DNA of 64,000 nucleotides from Pleurodeles waltl (Eukaryota; Chordata; Amphibia; Caudata; Salamandridae). The translations under genes and the position numbers were made by a program. Below the pieces are notes generated by a model. That model searched no databases and had not been told where the DNA came from. It worked only from the letters and a program-made list of their open reading frames with translations. Every line of letters starts with the position of its first letter. Positions within the stretch are counted from its first letter, which is position 1. Below are positions 19,147 to 30,153 of this stretch, piece by piece. The stretch lies in contig NC_090443.1 in the NCBI RefSeq assembly GCF_031143425.1, positions 1,059,818,423 to 1,059,882,422 of the forward strand, read 5' to 3'.

Positions 19147-21310
19147 TAGGTTATGTTGTTATTTTATGTTATGTTGATTTAAATAGCGCACTAATCACCT
19201 TAGGTTGTATCCAGGTGCATGAGCAGATGTATAGGTGTATGGTCTTCAAGGTGCTTATAAGAAGAGTTAGTTCTTCAGCTTCTTGCAGAACTCAAGAAGT
19301 GAGGGGGTGGCTCTAATATGTAGAGGGAGGTTGTTCCATGTCTTGGGTATGATGTAGGAGAATGAATAATCAACAGTTTTGCTTTTGTGGATGCTAGGAG
19401 TGTTGGCAAGTGAGAGTGAGGCAGAGTGTAGGTGTCTGGTGGGTTAGTGAAGGTGTATGCAGCTGCTTCAGGTATTCTGGCCCTGTGTTGTGTCAGACTT
19501 TGTACATCTGCGTGAAAAGTTTGAATGGTCCGCACTTGTGAAGGAGAAGCCAGTGAACTGTGTAGTGTTAGTCTTGTTGTGGTGTTTTGGGTGGTATGGA
19601 GTTTGTGTTGGAGTTATTTGAAGTTTAAAGAATAGAGAATATTGCCATAGTCCAGACTGCAGATGATGAGGTCTTGCTTGGCTGTTAGTTTGGTGTTCTG
19701 AGGCAACCATTTCAGATGGTTGACATCCAGTCTGCTACCAAGGTTATGCAGTTGGTGAAGGTGGTTCTAGTGGTGGTTGTCTTGTCTGTAAAAGAGAGGA
19801 TTTGTTGAGTTTCACTGGCATGGGAGATAACAGTGATGTCTTGTAATCGGATGATGTTGGCAAGCGGTGTCATCTATATGTTGGAATGGGTGTGGCTGAG
19901 GTTCAATCCATGTGGGACTCTGCACATCAGTTTCTTGGTCTCTGATGTGAAGGGTACAGCCTGAGCCTTTGGGTTCTTTCCAAGATGAAGGCACTGATCC
20001 ATTTGAGAGCTGATTCTTGTATGCCAGACTCATAGTGTATGTTGTGGGAGATAGTGCTGAAGTCCATGGAGAGGTCGAGCAGGACGATGGAGCTGTGGCT
20101 CCTTGGTCCGGGATGGTTACAATGTTGTCAAAAGCCGCTATGAGTGCTGTTTCGGTGCTGAGATTCTTTCTGCATCCTGAATGAGTGTTGTCTAGAAAAT
20201 AGTGAAGTTGGAGGTGGGTTGAGAATTGCTTGATGATGGCCTTCGAAATCACTTTGGCTGGTTTGGGGAACAGGGAGATAAGTTGAAGGTTGCTCAGTTG
20301 ATTTGCATCATCTGTGGGCTGCTTGAGGAGGGCATTGATTTCTGCAAGTTTCCATTTATCTGGGAAAGTGGCGGACCTGATGCATGTGTTGAGGATAAGG
20401 TCAGGTTGGTGCTGGTTAGTGATGTTCTCAGGTTGTAAATGTGGTGGAGCCATGGGTGTGCTGGGCCCCATGAGTGGATGATCCACATGACTGCCTATTC
20501 TGGTGAGGGTTCGTCATTCAGTTGGGTAACCATCTTGGTTGGTGGTGGGTAGACTAGCAATGAGTTCCCTGGGATTGGATTTTTGTGCGAAGTTGCTATA
20601 GATGTTTGCAATTCTTCTGTGGAAGAAATCTGATAGATTGTTGCAGAGTTGTAAGGAGGCAACAATGTTGCTGACAGTGGCTGGGGACGAGGTGAAATCC
20701 TTGATGATTGAGAAAGTATTATTCTAGCTGCTGAGATTTTTGGTATCTCTTATTTGCTGGTGATAGTCTCTCAGTGCAGCTTTGTAGGTAGTTCTGCTGG
20801 TGGAGTCATGGCTGGCTAACCATTTCCTTTCTAGTTGTTTATAGCTTTGTTTGATGTCCCAGAGGTCTTCTATGTATCAGCTGACCTGTTTATGTGATAG
20901 TTGTGAGGGAGCCTGCATAGTTCTTGATCCAGTTGTTGAAGTTGTTGGTGTCTTTATTGAAGTTGTCTGTGAGGCTAGGTTGATCCCTACTGAGGGCGCT
21001 GAGACAGTCTGCTTCTATGATTTTGACCCAGCTGTGACTTGGAATGATGAGCTTGGTGAGGTTTGGCATGAGGTGTGTTGATTTGTAAGTGGATGATGGA
21101 GTAGCCAGTTCATGTGAGGCATGTAGTTAAGTTGTATTTGATGCTATTGCTTGTGGTAAAGATGGAGTTTGGTCTGTGACCTGCAGTGTGTGTTGGTCAT
21201 TAGATGAGCTGGGGGAGTCCGATATTACTCAAGCTTTTGAGGAGAGCTGTGGAACAGGGGACATTTCTGTCTTCCAGGTGAAAGTTGACTTCACTGAGGA
21301 GAATGTTTTA
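19147..21310 (-). pseudogene. L2-like LINE ORF2, degenerate
   Basis: Minus-strand LINE relic. From the 5' side (right): endonuclease piece SEVNFHLEDRNV near 21290; RT around 19812-20486 with DKWKLAEINALLKQP, LISLFPKPAKVISKAI, LSTETALIAAFDNI and a divergent DLSMDFST-like catalytic area; then the C-terminal region toward 19270 (SFSYIIPKTWNNLPLHIR). The 3' tail TTATGTTATG lies at 19147-19180. Many stops and shifts. Inserted in the gag region of the old gypsy. Confidence 0.75.
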
Positions 21311-21960
21311 TCCTGCTGAACTCTTGCCAAATTGTTTTACAGTTATTCATTAAGTTTACAACATCATGAAATGTTTACTTCCTCCTCCTCATTTCTTACA
21401 TGCACCTGGTGAACATTTTATTGTTTGGAAGGATTGGTACAGATCCCTCAATGTTTATCATGGTGCTAATGATCACAGCATTACAAACCAGAATGGCAAG
21501 CATTCATTTTTTGGAGCACTGTTTAGGAACAGAAGCTCAACATAGTTTTGAACATTTGAGGATTTGCATTTCTCCAAATGGGGAAGAACTGCGTTGCTTT
21601 GACACACAAAAAACATTGTAGTCAGAACTAGCAGAAACAAGATGAATAAGTAGACTCTTAAATTTAAGCTTTAAGAACACTAGCTGCATCTTGTAAGATT
21701 GACAGTGTCATTGATCAACTCATAAAGCATGGACTGTTGTTACTTCTTTAATTGAGTCATCTCAAGCAAATCAACCTTAAGAGTTTGTCATCCTTGTAAC
21801 AGATTGTATCCTTGTTTTAATTTCAGACCTCGGCATCAATCTGGCAACTTTAAACTTTGTCAAGACGTGCAAGCAATGTGGATCACTTTGCCAATGTGTG
21901 CATGAAAAAGAAGTTTTATGTTAATGAGGCTGATGAGGCTAATGAAGATTCAGATCTACA
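21310..21960 (+). pseudogene. Old gypsy gag, main part
   Basis: Begins with a PHFLHAPGEHFIVWKDWYRS-like N-terminus. The capsid-like part includes HFLEHCLGTEAQHSFEHL near 21500. A zinc-knuckle remnant lies near 21868-21905 (CKQCG in one frame, HFANVCMKKK in the next), split by a frameshift. MITE B follows immediately. Confidence 0.6.
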
Positions 21961-21979
21961 AAAAAGCTTAACAGATAGA

Positions 21980-22686
21980 GGCCCTCATTACGACCTCGGT
22001 AGTCTTCAGACCGCAGGGCCGTGGTGGCGGTCTGATCGCCGCCAAAGCAGTGGTCAAACTGCTTTGGCGGCGGTCAGACTGCTACATTCTAACCATGGCA
22101 GTTGGGCCATAGTCAGATTGCCAGCACCACCAGTTTCCCTCCACTGGAGGGGCTGGTGGTGCTGGCGGTCCAAACCTACCAGGGCAGTGCTGCATGCAGT
22201 GCCACCCTGGGGTTTACAACCCTCCTCTCCGCCAGCTTTTACATGGTGGTTGCTCTACAATGTAAAAGCTGGCAGAGACAGGGTGAAGTGGGGCCCATGG
22301 CGGCCCCTTCACTGCCCATGCACTTGCTATTGTCAGTGCAGGCCCCCCACAGACAGCCCCATTGTGCTTTTCAGTGAAACACTATTTCCGCCCGCGGACC
22401 CACTGGGCAACTCCTAATGGAGCCCGCTGGAAGGTAGCCGCACTGGTGGCAACCTGACCACGGGAGTTTGGCGGACTTCCTTTTACGGTCACCAAACTCC
22501 TCATGAGGGGCATAGTGCCTGATTACAACCTTGGCAGAGGACATCACTCTGTCACAATTGTGACGGATATCCTGCATGCCGTATTACAAGTTCCATTATA
22601 TCCTATCAAACTTGTAATATGGTGGACAGGATATCCATTGTGTTTGTGATGGAGTAATCCCGTACTCCAAGGTCGTAATCAGGCCC
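21980..22686. mobile_element. MITE family B, copy B1
   Basis: Terminal inverted repeats GGCCCTCATTACGACC and, complemented, GGGCCTGATTACGACC; about 707 bp. Flanks AGA/ATA only partly match, so the 3-bp duplication is uncertain. GC-rich palindromic interior (GGCGGC/GCCGCC blocks). No coding capacity. Confidence 0.75.
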
Positions 22687-22689
22687 ATA

Positions 22690-24930
22690 GTGTTAAACAT
22701 TAACTCTATTCACTTGAAAGTGTGTGAGAAACCATTGACTGACACAAGTTTGAGGGGTAATGTTGTGCCGATGCTAATACATTGTGGAGTCATCGCCACA
22801 CATAACATTTTTGAAAGATTTCAGAAGAATAAATCCCTTGAGGATCTTGACATTAAAAGTGAATAGTTTCAAAGTTCTAAAATTAATCTAATTAGAAAAG
22901 GTGATTTAGGTTGTTTAATTCTGTGTAGCATAATTGTGAGAAGAGCAATTTTGCATTGAGTGCTATTTCCTTAGTGCAAAAAACACCTGTGCATCCAAAA
23001 TGGACAGAACATAAATAGCGAGCAGCTGCTTGCACTTCCTAAATGTGAACTTGGGATAGGATTCCTCCAAATTGCTCTTAATTACACAAGCAGGCATTTT
23101 CACATTTTTATTGTGAATTCTACATCAATGGATGATGCAGGATTACCAAAATACCTCCATTACTCCATTGTAATTAAAATTCAACCCAGGCCTCCTTCTT
23201 ATTGTTATTCTACCATTTGGTTTCAAAACAATTGTATTACTGGAAAAAGTTGATGTTACTTTCAAGGGAAAGAATATTTTAGGTTGGGTTTATCAAGCCA
23301 TGTTAGATATTGTTTTCCTACCTGGTAAGATCCAAATGGTTATATAATTTTCAGAATTGTCATAGGAAATGTTGGACAAGAATATTCAGCTTAAGGATTA
23401 AAGCATTATTTTCAATGTAAACTCTTTTCAGATTGAAATTACTTATCATGACACTGGCTCACAATTTTAAATGTTAGTGCAAGACAACCAAGGTTTATTT
23501 TAAAAACTATTTAGGTTTATTAAAAGGTTTTGATTGAACATTAATTTGAAAAATTAGCTATTCCTGTGAACCATAAGCCAAGAAGTGTTCTTCTCAGTAA
23601 AAAGGATAATTTATCAAAGGTCTGTCTTCTCTTACAACCATATATTGTAGGTCATCCTGTTGTGATAACAATTGATACCAGCGACAAGGGTTTAGGGTCT
23701 GTAATTACACCAAAAAAGAATGCTTTCACATCATGAGTGCTCAGAGATTCAGAATTATCATACTCTGTAATTGAGAAGAAATGTTAGCTTGCATTTTGGC
23801 TATACAAAAGTTTAGAATTTTAATACAGGCCATTTATTTTTCAACTAAATTCCGATCAGAAACCATTGATGTAAGTTGATGTACATTTTAAACAATCATC
23901 AATCTGAAACACACTGCCAGGCTTACCGGATTTTCGGTCCAAGTTACTTGAACAGAATTTCACAGCACTACATGTTACTGGTTTCTCCAACAAAAGCAAA
24001 GATTTTCTCTCTAAGTTTCCAGTAGTAGATGATGAAATACAGACTGACACAGGTGCTGAAGGGTGTATTTTTCCTGTGATTAATTTCAATAACCAAACGT
24101 GCATTTAAAAAACAGAATGGAAAAATACTTTAGCAGAAGATGTAGAATTTTAATCAGTTTTCAAAGGTCTCTCCAGAAGTCCAGTTGCTGTATGACATTC
24201 ATCACAGAGGAGAGAAGTTGGTTCTGACCACTTCATTAAGGAACAGGTTGTTAGATTTTTACTCGTGGGAAATTAGGTGTGACCTTAAATAAATCTAGGT
24301 TATATGAGACTTACTGATGGCTGAGGATGGATTATGAAGTTCAGCAGAAAGTAAAGAATTGTGAAATTTGCAACAAGGCTGATAAGAAATTGGTGATAAG
24401 AAGTCCATATCTGGTAGCAGTTGAGTTTCTGGAGTATGTCTGGGAAAAGCTAGCTTTAGATTTTAGGGATCCATTTTCTTGTTTGAACAATAATTATGCT
24501 TTAGTTCTGATTGACAACAGGTCCAACTGCGTAGACGTAAGCTCTGATTACAGAGGCAGTTATCAGTTTTCCTAAAAGGATTTTCTCACATGAAGGTTTA
24601 CTGAAAACTTTGGTCACCGACAATGGTTTACAGCTGCCTACATCAGATGTTAAATTACTTTTTTTTTTAATAGACAGATATTCTCGTCTTTATCATCCTC
24701 AATAAAATGGTCACACAGCTAATTGATGGATAACTGAAAATGTCATGTTAGCCATCAACTTACATGAGGAAAATGCCATTCAGGGTATGCTGTTGCCTTA
24801 TCACGTACTGATACCTTTTCAAGTGCTTAACAACCGTACTCCAGTTACTCTTGTAGAACCTCATTGGGTCAAATCGTTAAAATCAGAATTTAATTGTCAA
24901 TCTTGCAAAACGATATAGGTTGTTCTGGTT
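22690..24930 (+). pseudogene. Old gypsy pol (RT, RNase H, integrase), degenerate
   Basis: Remnants in order: RT PFGFKTI at about 23215; RNase H DTSDKGLGSVIT-like at about 23675-23705; integrase from 24327 with zinc-binding CEICNKADKK, a WEKLALDFRDPF catalytic-Asp segment, a VTDNGLQL-like second Asp near 24615, and a YHPQ-NGH block near 24700. The Glu region is degraded. Stops throughout. Confidence 0.7.
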
Positions 24931-25093
24931 AGAATAGAACACAACACGGCACAACATGGTAGAATATGTCAGTTTTGGCCACGGTTAAGTTACCATGTCC
25001 AAGTAGTCTAAGTATGGACAAGTGAGAAACAGAGGATGAAACATCACCTCATAGAAATTCAGGATAGGAGTTCAGCACATCTTTAGAGTCATA

Positions 25094-25545
25094 GGGGCAC
25101 ATTTACAAGCCCCTTCGCCTTCTTACGCCACATAAGCGTAATTTTTGTTAAAAGAATGAGGAATTTTTGTCAAACATATTTATGAAATGGAGCAAAACCT
25201 GCATTGCGCCAATTTGTAACCCCTTGCGCCACATTATTTCTGTATCGGCCATAAGGTATGCAAGGGGGTGCTCCGGCGCTAAGAGGCCAGAAAAAATGGT
25301 GCAGTGAAATTTACAAAAGTGATGCACCCATTGTGTTCAATGGGCCTCTTTGCACTTTGCTGCACCAGCATCAAAAGTTTTTACGCTAGTGCAACAAAGC
25401 GCCACAATAGCATCAAAATGTTGACGCTGTTGTGCTAACGACCATTATGGTGCACCAAATCATAAATACAGCACAACCATGATGTCTTTAGGTTCCGTTA
25501 GGGGGGCACCAGAAAAGTGGTGCATCATCTATGATGCGCCACTTT
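25094..25545. mobile_element. MITE-like fragment D
   Basis: Starts GGGGCACATTTACAAG after ATA, resembling the GGGGCATATTTATAC ends of family C. The right terminus is not found. The interior is rich in GCGCCA/TGGCGC motifs and short hairpins (GTGGTGCATCAT-ATGATGCGCCAC near 25520). Non-coding. Confidence 0.5.
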
Positions 25546-25793
25546 CTTGCAGATATGTTCCAAACAATTTTAATAGGTCAATACTATGAAGTAAGAATGA
25601 GAACTGTCATAAAATGTTCAGAAGAGGAAATCACAAAAGAAAGTATACATTCTGGATGGACGGCTATATTTGATGGTTCTGGAGTTTTATTACTACAATC
25701 ATTGTGACCATTTTTTTTTTATGTAGGTTGTTTGCTTATGTTTGCATTGCCCACAATTTTATTGGTGTTTTTTTTATAAAGGGGAAGATATAT

Positions 25794-26010
25794 TATAGTG
25801 CAGAACATGAACCTGACTTGCTCAATTGTGCGGTGTCCACACAACCACTCACCTACATGCAAACCAGGAGATTCATGGTCAATTGGTTAAACAGCAGAAT
25901 GATTGGAGGTTTCTTTTGAGAGCACTTATTTTTGCTGCGGTCTCCCTGAGGTTGGTCTTTAATAATAAAATATACCTGGACCATACCTGCTTCCTGGCAA
26001 TCGTTCTTCA
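25794..26010 (+). repeat. 3' LTR of the old gypsy element (partial)
   Basis: Shares CAGAACATGAACCTGACTTG and AATAAAATATACCTGGA with the LTR at 17394-17760. A purine tract (AAAGGGGAAGATA) lies just upstream at about 25776-25790. 26010-26274 is unassigned. Confidence 0.5.
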
Positions 26011-26274
26011 TGTAATTACCTTAACTAGCCCCTTAACTAGCCCCCACTACACACCCTGCCTGCCTTTCCCCTCCTGCTGCTGTGTTTTCTGCTTTGAGTC
26101 AAAGAAGACAAACAGCCCAGCTGACAGCCTCTCAGACAGCTGCCCTGGCAGGCCTTTATAATGTAGCAACGGCAGGTAGCTTGTTTTGTTACCTTTGCAA
26201 AGCAGTGAGCTACCAGATTTAGAATCTGGTTAAACAATGCAGACTCTCTATGTAAACTGTGCTTAGGACATATA

Positions 26275-27016
26275 GGCTCTCATTACGACCCTGGCGGATG
26301 GCGTTATTTTGGAGAAAGGTCCTGCCAACAGGATGGCAGTACCTTTCCCCAAAATATGACATTGGCGGTTTGGCTCAATCCAAACTGCCAATGTACCACT
26401 CCATCTGCCAGGACGGTAACAGCCGCCGGGATGGAGACTTCGGTCTCCAGCCAGGCGGCCCTTACAGTCCTGCCCTCGGGATTAGGACCCCGCCTACCGC
26501 CATGGTTTTCGTGGCAATCTTCCTGCCACGAAAACCATGGCGGTAGGCACTATCAGCGCCAGAGAATTCCTTCCTTGACACTGATAGTGGTCACCTCACA
26601 CCCACATGCACGCACACAAAAACAGTCACACACACCCTCACACACACACACAAAACCCCCCACCCCCCTCCCCTGTCGGAGCACCCGACTTACCTGCTTG
26701 CAGGGGGTCCACTGGCAGGAGACGGGACGCAGCGCTGCTACCAGCAGCAGCAGCGTCCGCCAGCAGAACACCGCCAGGCCGTATCATGTGTCATGATACG
26801 GTCGTCGGCATTCTACTGGTGTGGCGCTGCTGCTGGCAGCAGCGCCACCTTACCACCATCTGCCGGCATGACCGTAGCTGGAATTCCGCCAGCCTTCTGG
26901 CGGAATTCCTGCTACGGTCATAATATGGCAGACAGTAGGTAGCCACGGCGACGGTCTTTTGGAGGCCGTCGCAGTGGCGGTAGGTGGCATTTACCACCCA
27001 GCACATAACGAGGGCC
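26275..27016. mobile_element. MITE family B, copy B2
   Basis: 742 bp between GGCTCTCATTACGACC and the complement of GGCCCTCGTTATGTGC, with 3-bp duplication ATA at 26272-26274 and 27017-27019. Contains a CA-rich microsatellite (26595-26671) and multiple GC-rich hairpins. Non-coding. Confidence 0.82.
26595..26671. repeat. CA-rich microsatellite inside MITE B
   Basis: CACACA tract followed by a C-run. The complementary TG array occupies the same place in the MITE at 63870-64000, so the array is part of the element. Confidence 0.8.
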
Positions 27017-27050
27017 ATATTCTTAACTGGAAGGAACAGCATCACTGACT
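26927..27050 (+). repeat. Left arm of a long-range inverted repeat
   Basis: 124 bp that match the reverse complement of 40245-40368 with about five mismatches. It covers the end of MITE B2 and about 30 bp of flank beyond the MITE. Confidence 0.8.
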
Positions 27051-27479
27051 GCAGGTAGAACTGTGTTTTGAAGAATCTCTGGGAGCAGCCATCAATGCAT
27101 GTTGTGATGCAAGCATTGAGCTCACAGTGATGCCACAGATGGGGGTAATTGAACTATTATAGTTATCAGTATGTGCTTAGTTAGTTATTCTGGTGAGCAC
27201 AGTATGAATGATTAAACATCTTCTTAATACTCTATAAGTTCTAATCTGTGCTGATCAACCAAACTCTTGCCAGGATGTAGTTCCAAGTTTCATTTAACTG
27301 CAAAATGATGTGAACTGCCCAACTGTACTTGTGTCATCCCAAAGAATGTATGTTTGACACAACAATATAAGGGGGATATTACAATACATCAGAGCCATGT
27401 TTCAATTCTATAAGGAAACCTTGCAGCCCTCTCCACTGTCCACTTCCACTATTCCGACTGTTACCAACAGAAAAACATA
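27051..27479. other. Unassigned, no gene seen
   Basis: AT-rich, no supported reading frame or recognised repeat. Confidence 0.3.
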
Positions 27480-27921
27480 GCCCGCAAAGCAAAGAGAAGA
27501 GTGCAAACCATAAAAACCTGACTATGATCCCACTTATCCCAGATCATGTGTCCAAGAAACCTACTAGGTCAACACTGTTGCTGGCTAAACATGCAGCAGA
27601 CATTGCTAATACTATCCTCCATTAGGACTCGGACAAATCAATCCTCCACAGCCTTCCTGGATATCCTAGCACCTTCAACCTACACCAAAATATATCTTGA
27701 CTGTTCGCAGCATCAGAGTGAGGTATTACAGTCATTCACAAAAACGTCCTTCCCATGACTACCTTCCAAGTGGATAGTCTCACATCTTATGCTAATCACA
27801 GCAGGCAGATCATTAGTGCAAATGCACCTCCTGTACCATCCTCCAGAAGACAAACAAGTATTCATTGAACAAACTAATTGAACAATGACAGCCCACACTA
27901 TTCTACACTCAGACAGCATCT
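27480..27921 (+). pseudogene. L2-like LINE, endonuclease part, left of the gypsy insertion
   Basis: Degenerate translation in several frames resembles the endonuclease N-terminal region of the L2 at about 49956 onward (AKHAADI... and TAHTILHSDSIL aligned with STHALPSKDYIL). It continues on the other side of gypsy copy 2 at 37593. Confidence 0.5.
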
Positions 27922-28087
27922 TAAGAGAAAAATATACAAAACAAGTTCAGTGTATGTACACCTAACCAAAAAGTTTTGCTTTTCTTCTCTCACTTCTTTG
28001 CTAAGTGCTGAAAAGTACCTCTAAACTTTCAAAAAGTTCTCAAAAAGTTTTAAAAGTTTTTTTTCTGTCCCTTAAACCTTTTCTATC

Positions 28088-29416
28088 ATGTCTGGTACAG
28101 GCCAAACTCTTGATCTGGCCAGCATAGCTTATGACAACCTTAGCTGGAAGGAAGCAAGGAGTCTCTGCATAGATAGAGGTTTAGGGGTAGGGAAGAATCC
28201 CTCAAGACATCTATTAGTTAATATGCTCATTGAACAAGATAAGACCTTAGTTGGCACTTCTGGTGAGAAATTAGCTGATGGTTCCCAATCTGATCCTGGG
28301 GCACCCCTAGCAAAGGATTTGGGAGGGAATCTTTCCAACCTGCCCCTTAGCAGGCAACCTAGCATAGCTGGTACTGATGTGAATTCACATCACAGTAATA
28401 GTGTTGCTTCTCATCACAGTAGGAGTGTTACTTCTGTAGGCCAGAATGTTAGTGTGCCATCTGTTAGGGCCAGGTCTCCCTGTGTTCATTCTCACCATTC
28501 TTCTGTGTCAAGGCATGCCCAACCCACCCTCCCTGAAGACAGACTGTTAGAAAGGGAGCTCAATAGATTGAGAGTGGAACAATCCAGGCTGAAGCTCAAG
28601 AGGCAACAGCTGGATTTAGATAGGCAGTCCTTTGATTTAGAAAAAGAAAGGCAGAGGTTGGGGTTAGGACCCCATGGTGGCAGCAGCAGTATTCCAAATA
28701 GTCATCCTGCAAAAGAGCATGATTCTAGGAATCTGCACAAGATACATCCCCCTTACAAGGAGGGGGATGACATTAACAAGTGGTTTGCTGCACTTGAGAG
28801 GGCCTGTGTTGTACAGGAGGTCCCTCAAAGGCAGTGGGCTGCTATCCTATGGCTATCTTTCAGTGGAAAGGGTAGGGATAGGCTCCTTACTGTTAAAGAA
28901 AGTGATGCCAATAATTTTACAGTTCTTAAGAATGCACTCCTAGATGGTTATGGCTTAACCACTGAACAGTACAGGATGAAGTTCAGAGAAACCAAAAAGG
29001 AGTCTTCACAAGACTGGGTAGACTTTGTTGACCATTCAGTGAAGGCCTTGGAGGGGTGGTTACATGGCAGCAAAGTTTCTGACTATGAAAGCCTGTATAA
29101 CTTAATCCTGAGAGAGCATATTCTTAATAATTGTGTGTCTGATTTGTTACACCAGTACCTGGTAGACTCTGATCTGACCTCTCCCCAAGAACTGGGAAAG
29201 AAGGCAGACAAATGTGTCAGAACAAGGGTGAACAGAAAAGTTCATACAGGGGGTGACAAGGATGGCAAGAAGAAGGATGGTAAGTCTTCTGACAAGGGTG
29301 GGGACAAATCTAAAAATGAGTCTTCATCAGGCCCACAAAAACACTCTGGTGGGGGTGGTGGGCCCAAATCCTCTTCAAATCAAAACAAAGAAAAGAAACC
29401 ATGGTGCTATTTATGA
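28088..29416 (+). pseudogene. gag (copy 2), stop inside zinc knuckle
   Basis: Frame open for 442 codons from ATG. Residues 10-60 form the LCIDRGL helix-rich block; about 95-150 is a Ser/His-rich linker; about 150-195 a charged Arg/Leu/Gln coiled coil; 225-390 a capsid-like domain (WAAILWLSFSGKGRDRLL, HILNNCVSDLLHQYL); 395-435 is Lys/Gly/Ser-rich. The frame ends at TGA 29414-29416, exactly where copy 1 has the second Cys of the CCHC knuckle. The frame continues after the stop into protease. Confidence 0.9.
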
Positions 29417-30093
29417 AAAATAAAAGGCCATTGGACAACAGATCCCAGTTGTCCAAAGAAAAACACCAAGCCTCCTACCACTATAACCCCTGCTGCGACA
29501 CCTAGTGCCCCTAGTAATAGCAGTGGTGGTGGGAGCAAACCTACTAATAGCCAATCCAAGGGAGTAGCTGGGCTCACTTTTGGTAATTTAGTTGGGGTTG
29601 GTCTTGTTAGGGAAACCACAGAGGCTGTGTTAGTCTCTGAGGGGGCTATTGATTTAGCCACCTTGGGTGCTTGTCCCCTTAATATGGATAAGTACAAGCA
29701 ACTTCCCCTAATAAATGGTGTTGAGGTTCAGGCCTACAGGGACACAGGTGCCAGTGTTACCATGGTAATAGAGAAACTGGTCCACCCTGAACAACACCTA
29801 CTTGGTCACCAGTACCAAGTAACCGATGCTCATAACAACACTCTTAGCCACCCCATGGCTGTTGTGAATCTCAACTGGGGGGGGTTACTGGTCCAAAGAA
29901 AGTTGTGGTTGCCTCAGATTTACCTGTAGACTGTCTACTAGGGAACGATTTAGAGACATCAGCTTGGGCAGAAGTGGAGTTGGAGGCTCATGCAGCAATG
30001 CTGGGCATTCCAGGGCATATTTTTGCTTTAACAGGGGCTCTGGCCAAAAAGCAAAAAGGACAGGGTGACTTGGATCCTGGAAAAATGGACTAA
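29417..30093 (+). pseudogene. Zinc-knuckle remainder and aspartic protease (copy 2)
   Basis: In the gag frame up to 29929: a Pro/Thr/Ser/Gly-rich linker, then catalytic DTGA at 29741-29752 (YRDTGASVTM). A run of eight G at 29877-29884 ends the register; the downstream part (29905-30093, SDLPVDCLLGNDLE) is in the pol frame and ends in TAA at 30090-30092. Copy 1 has seven G at the matching place. Confidence 0.8.
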
Positions 30094-30153
30094 GTCCTCC
30101 CTAAAGCTAGGGTTAGTAAAGGTAAAACACTACCTACTATCCCTCCCTCTACA

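Larger units (their letters stand above)
17394..26010 (+). mobile_element. Old, fragmented Ty3/gypsy element, conventional domain order
   Basis: Composite of LTR (17394-about 17760), leader, gag pieces (18303-18436, 21310-21960), pol pieces (22690-24930) and a diverged 3' LTR (about 25794-26010). Order is gag, RT, RNase H, integrase, unlike copies 1 and 2. It is interrupted by an L2 LINE, a minisatellite and two MITEs. LTR pairing rests on shared blocks (CATGAACCTGACTTG and AATAAAATATAC). The right boundary is approximate. Confidence 0.65.
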
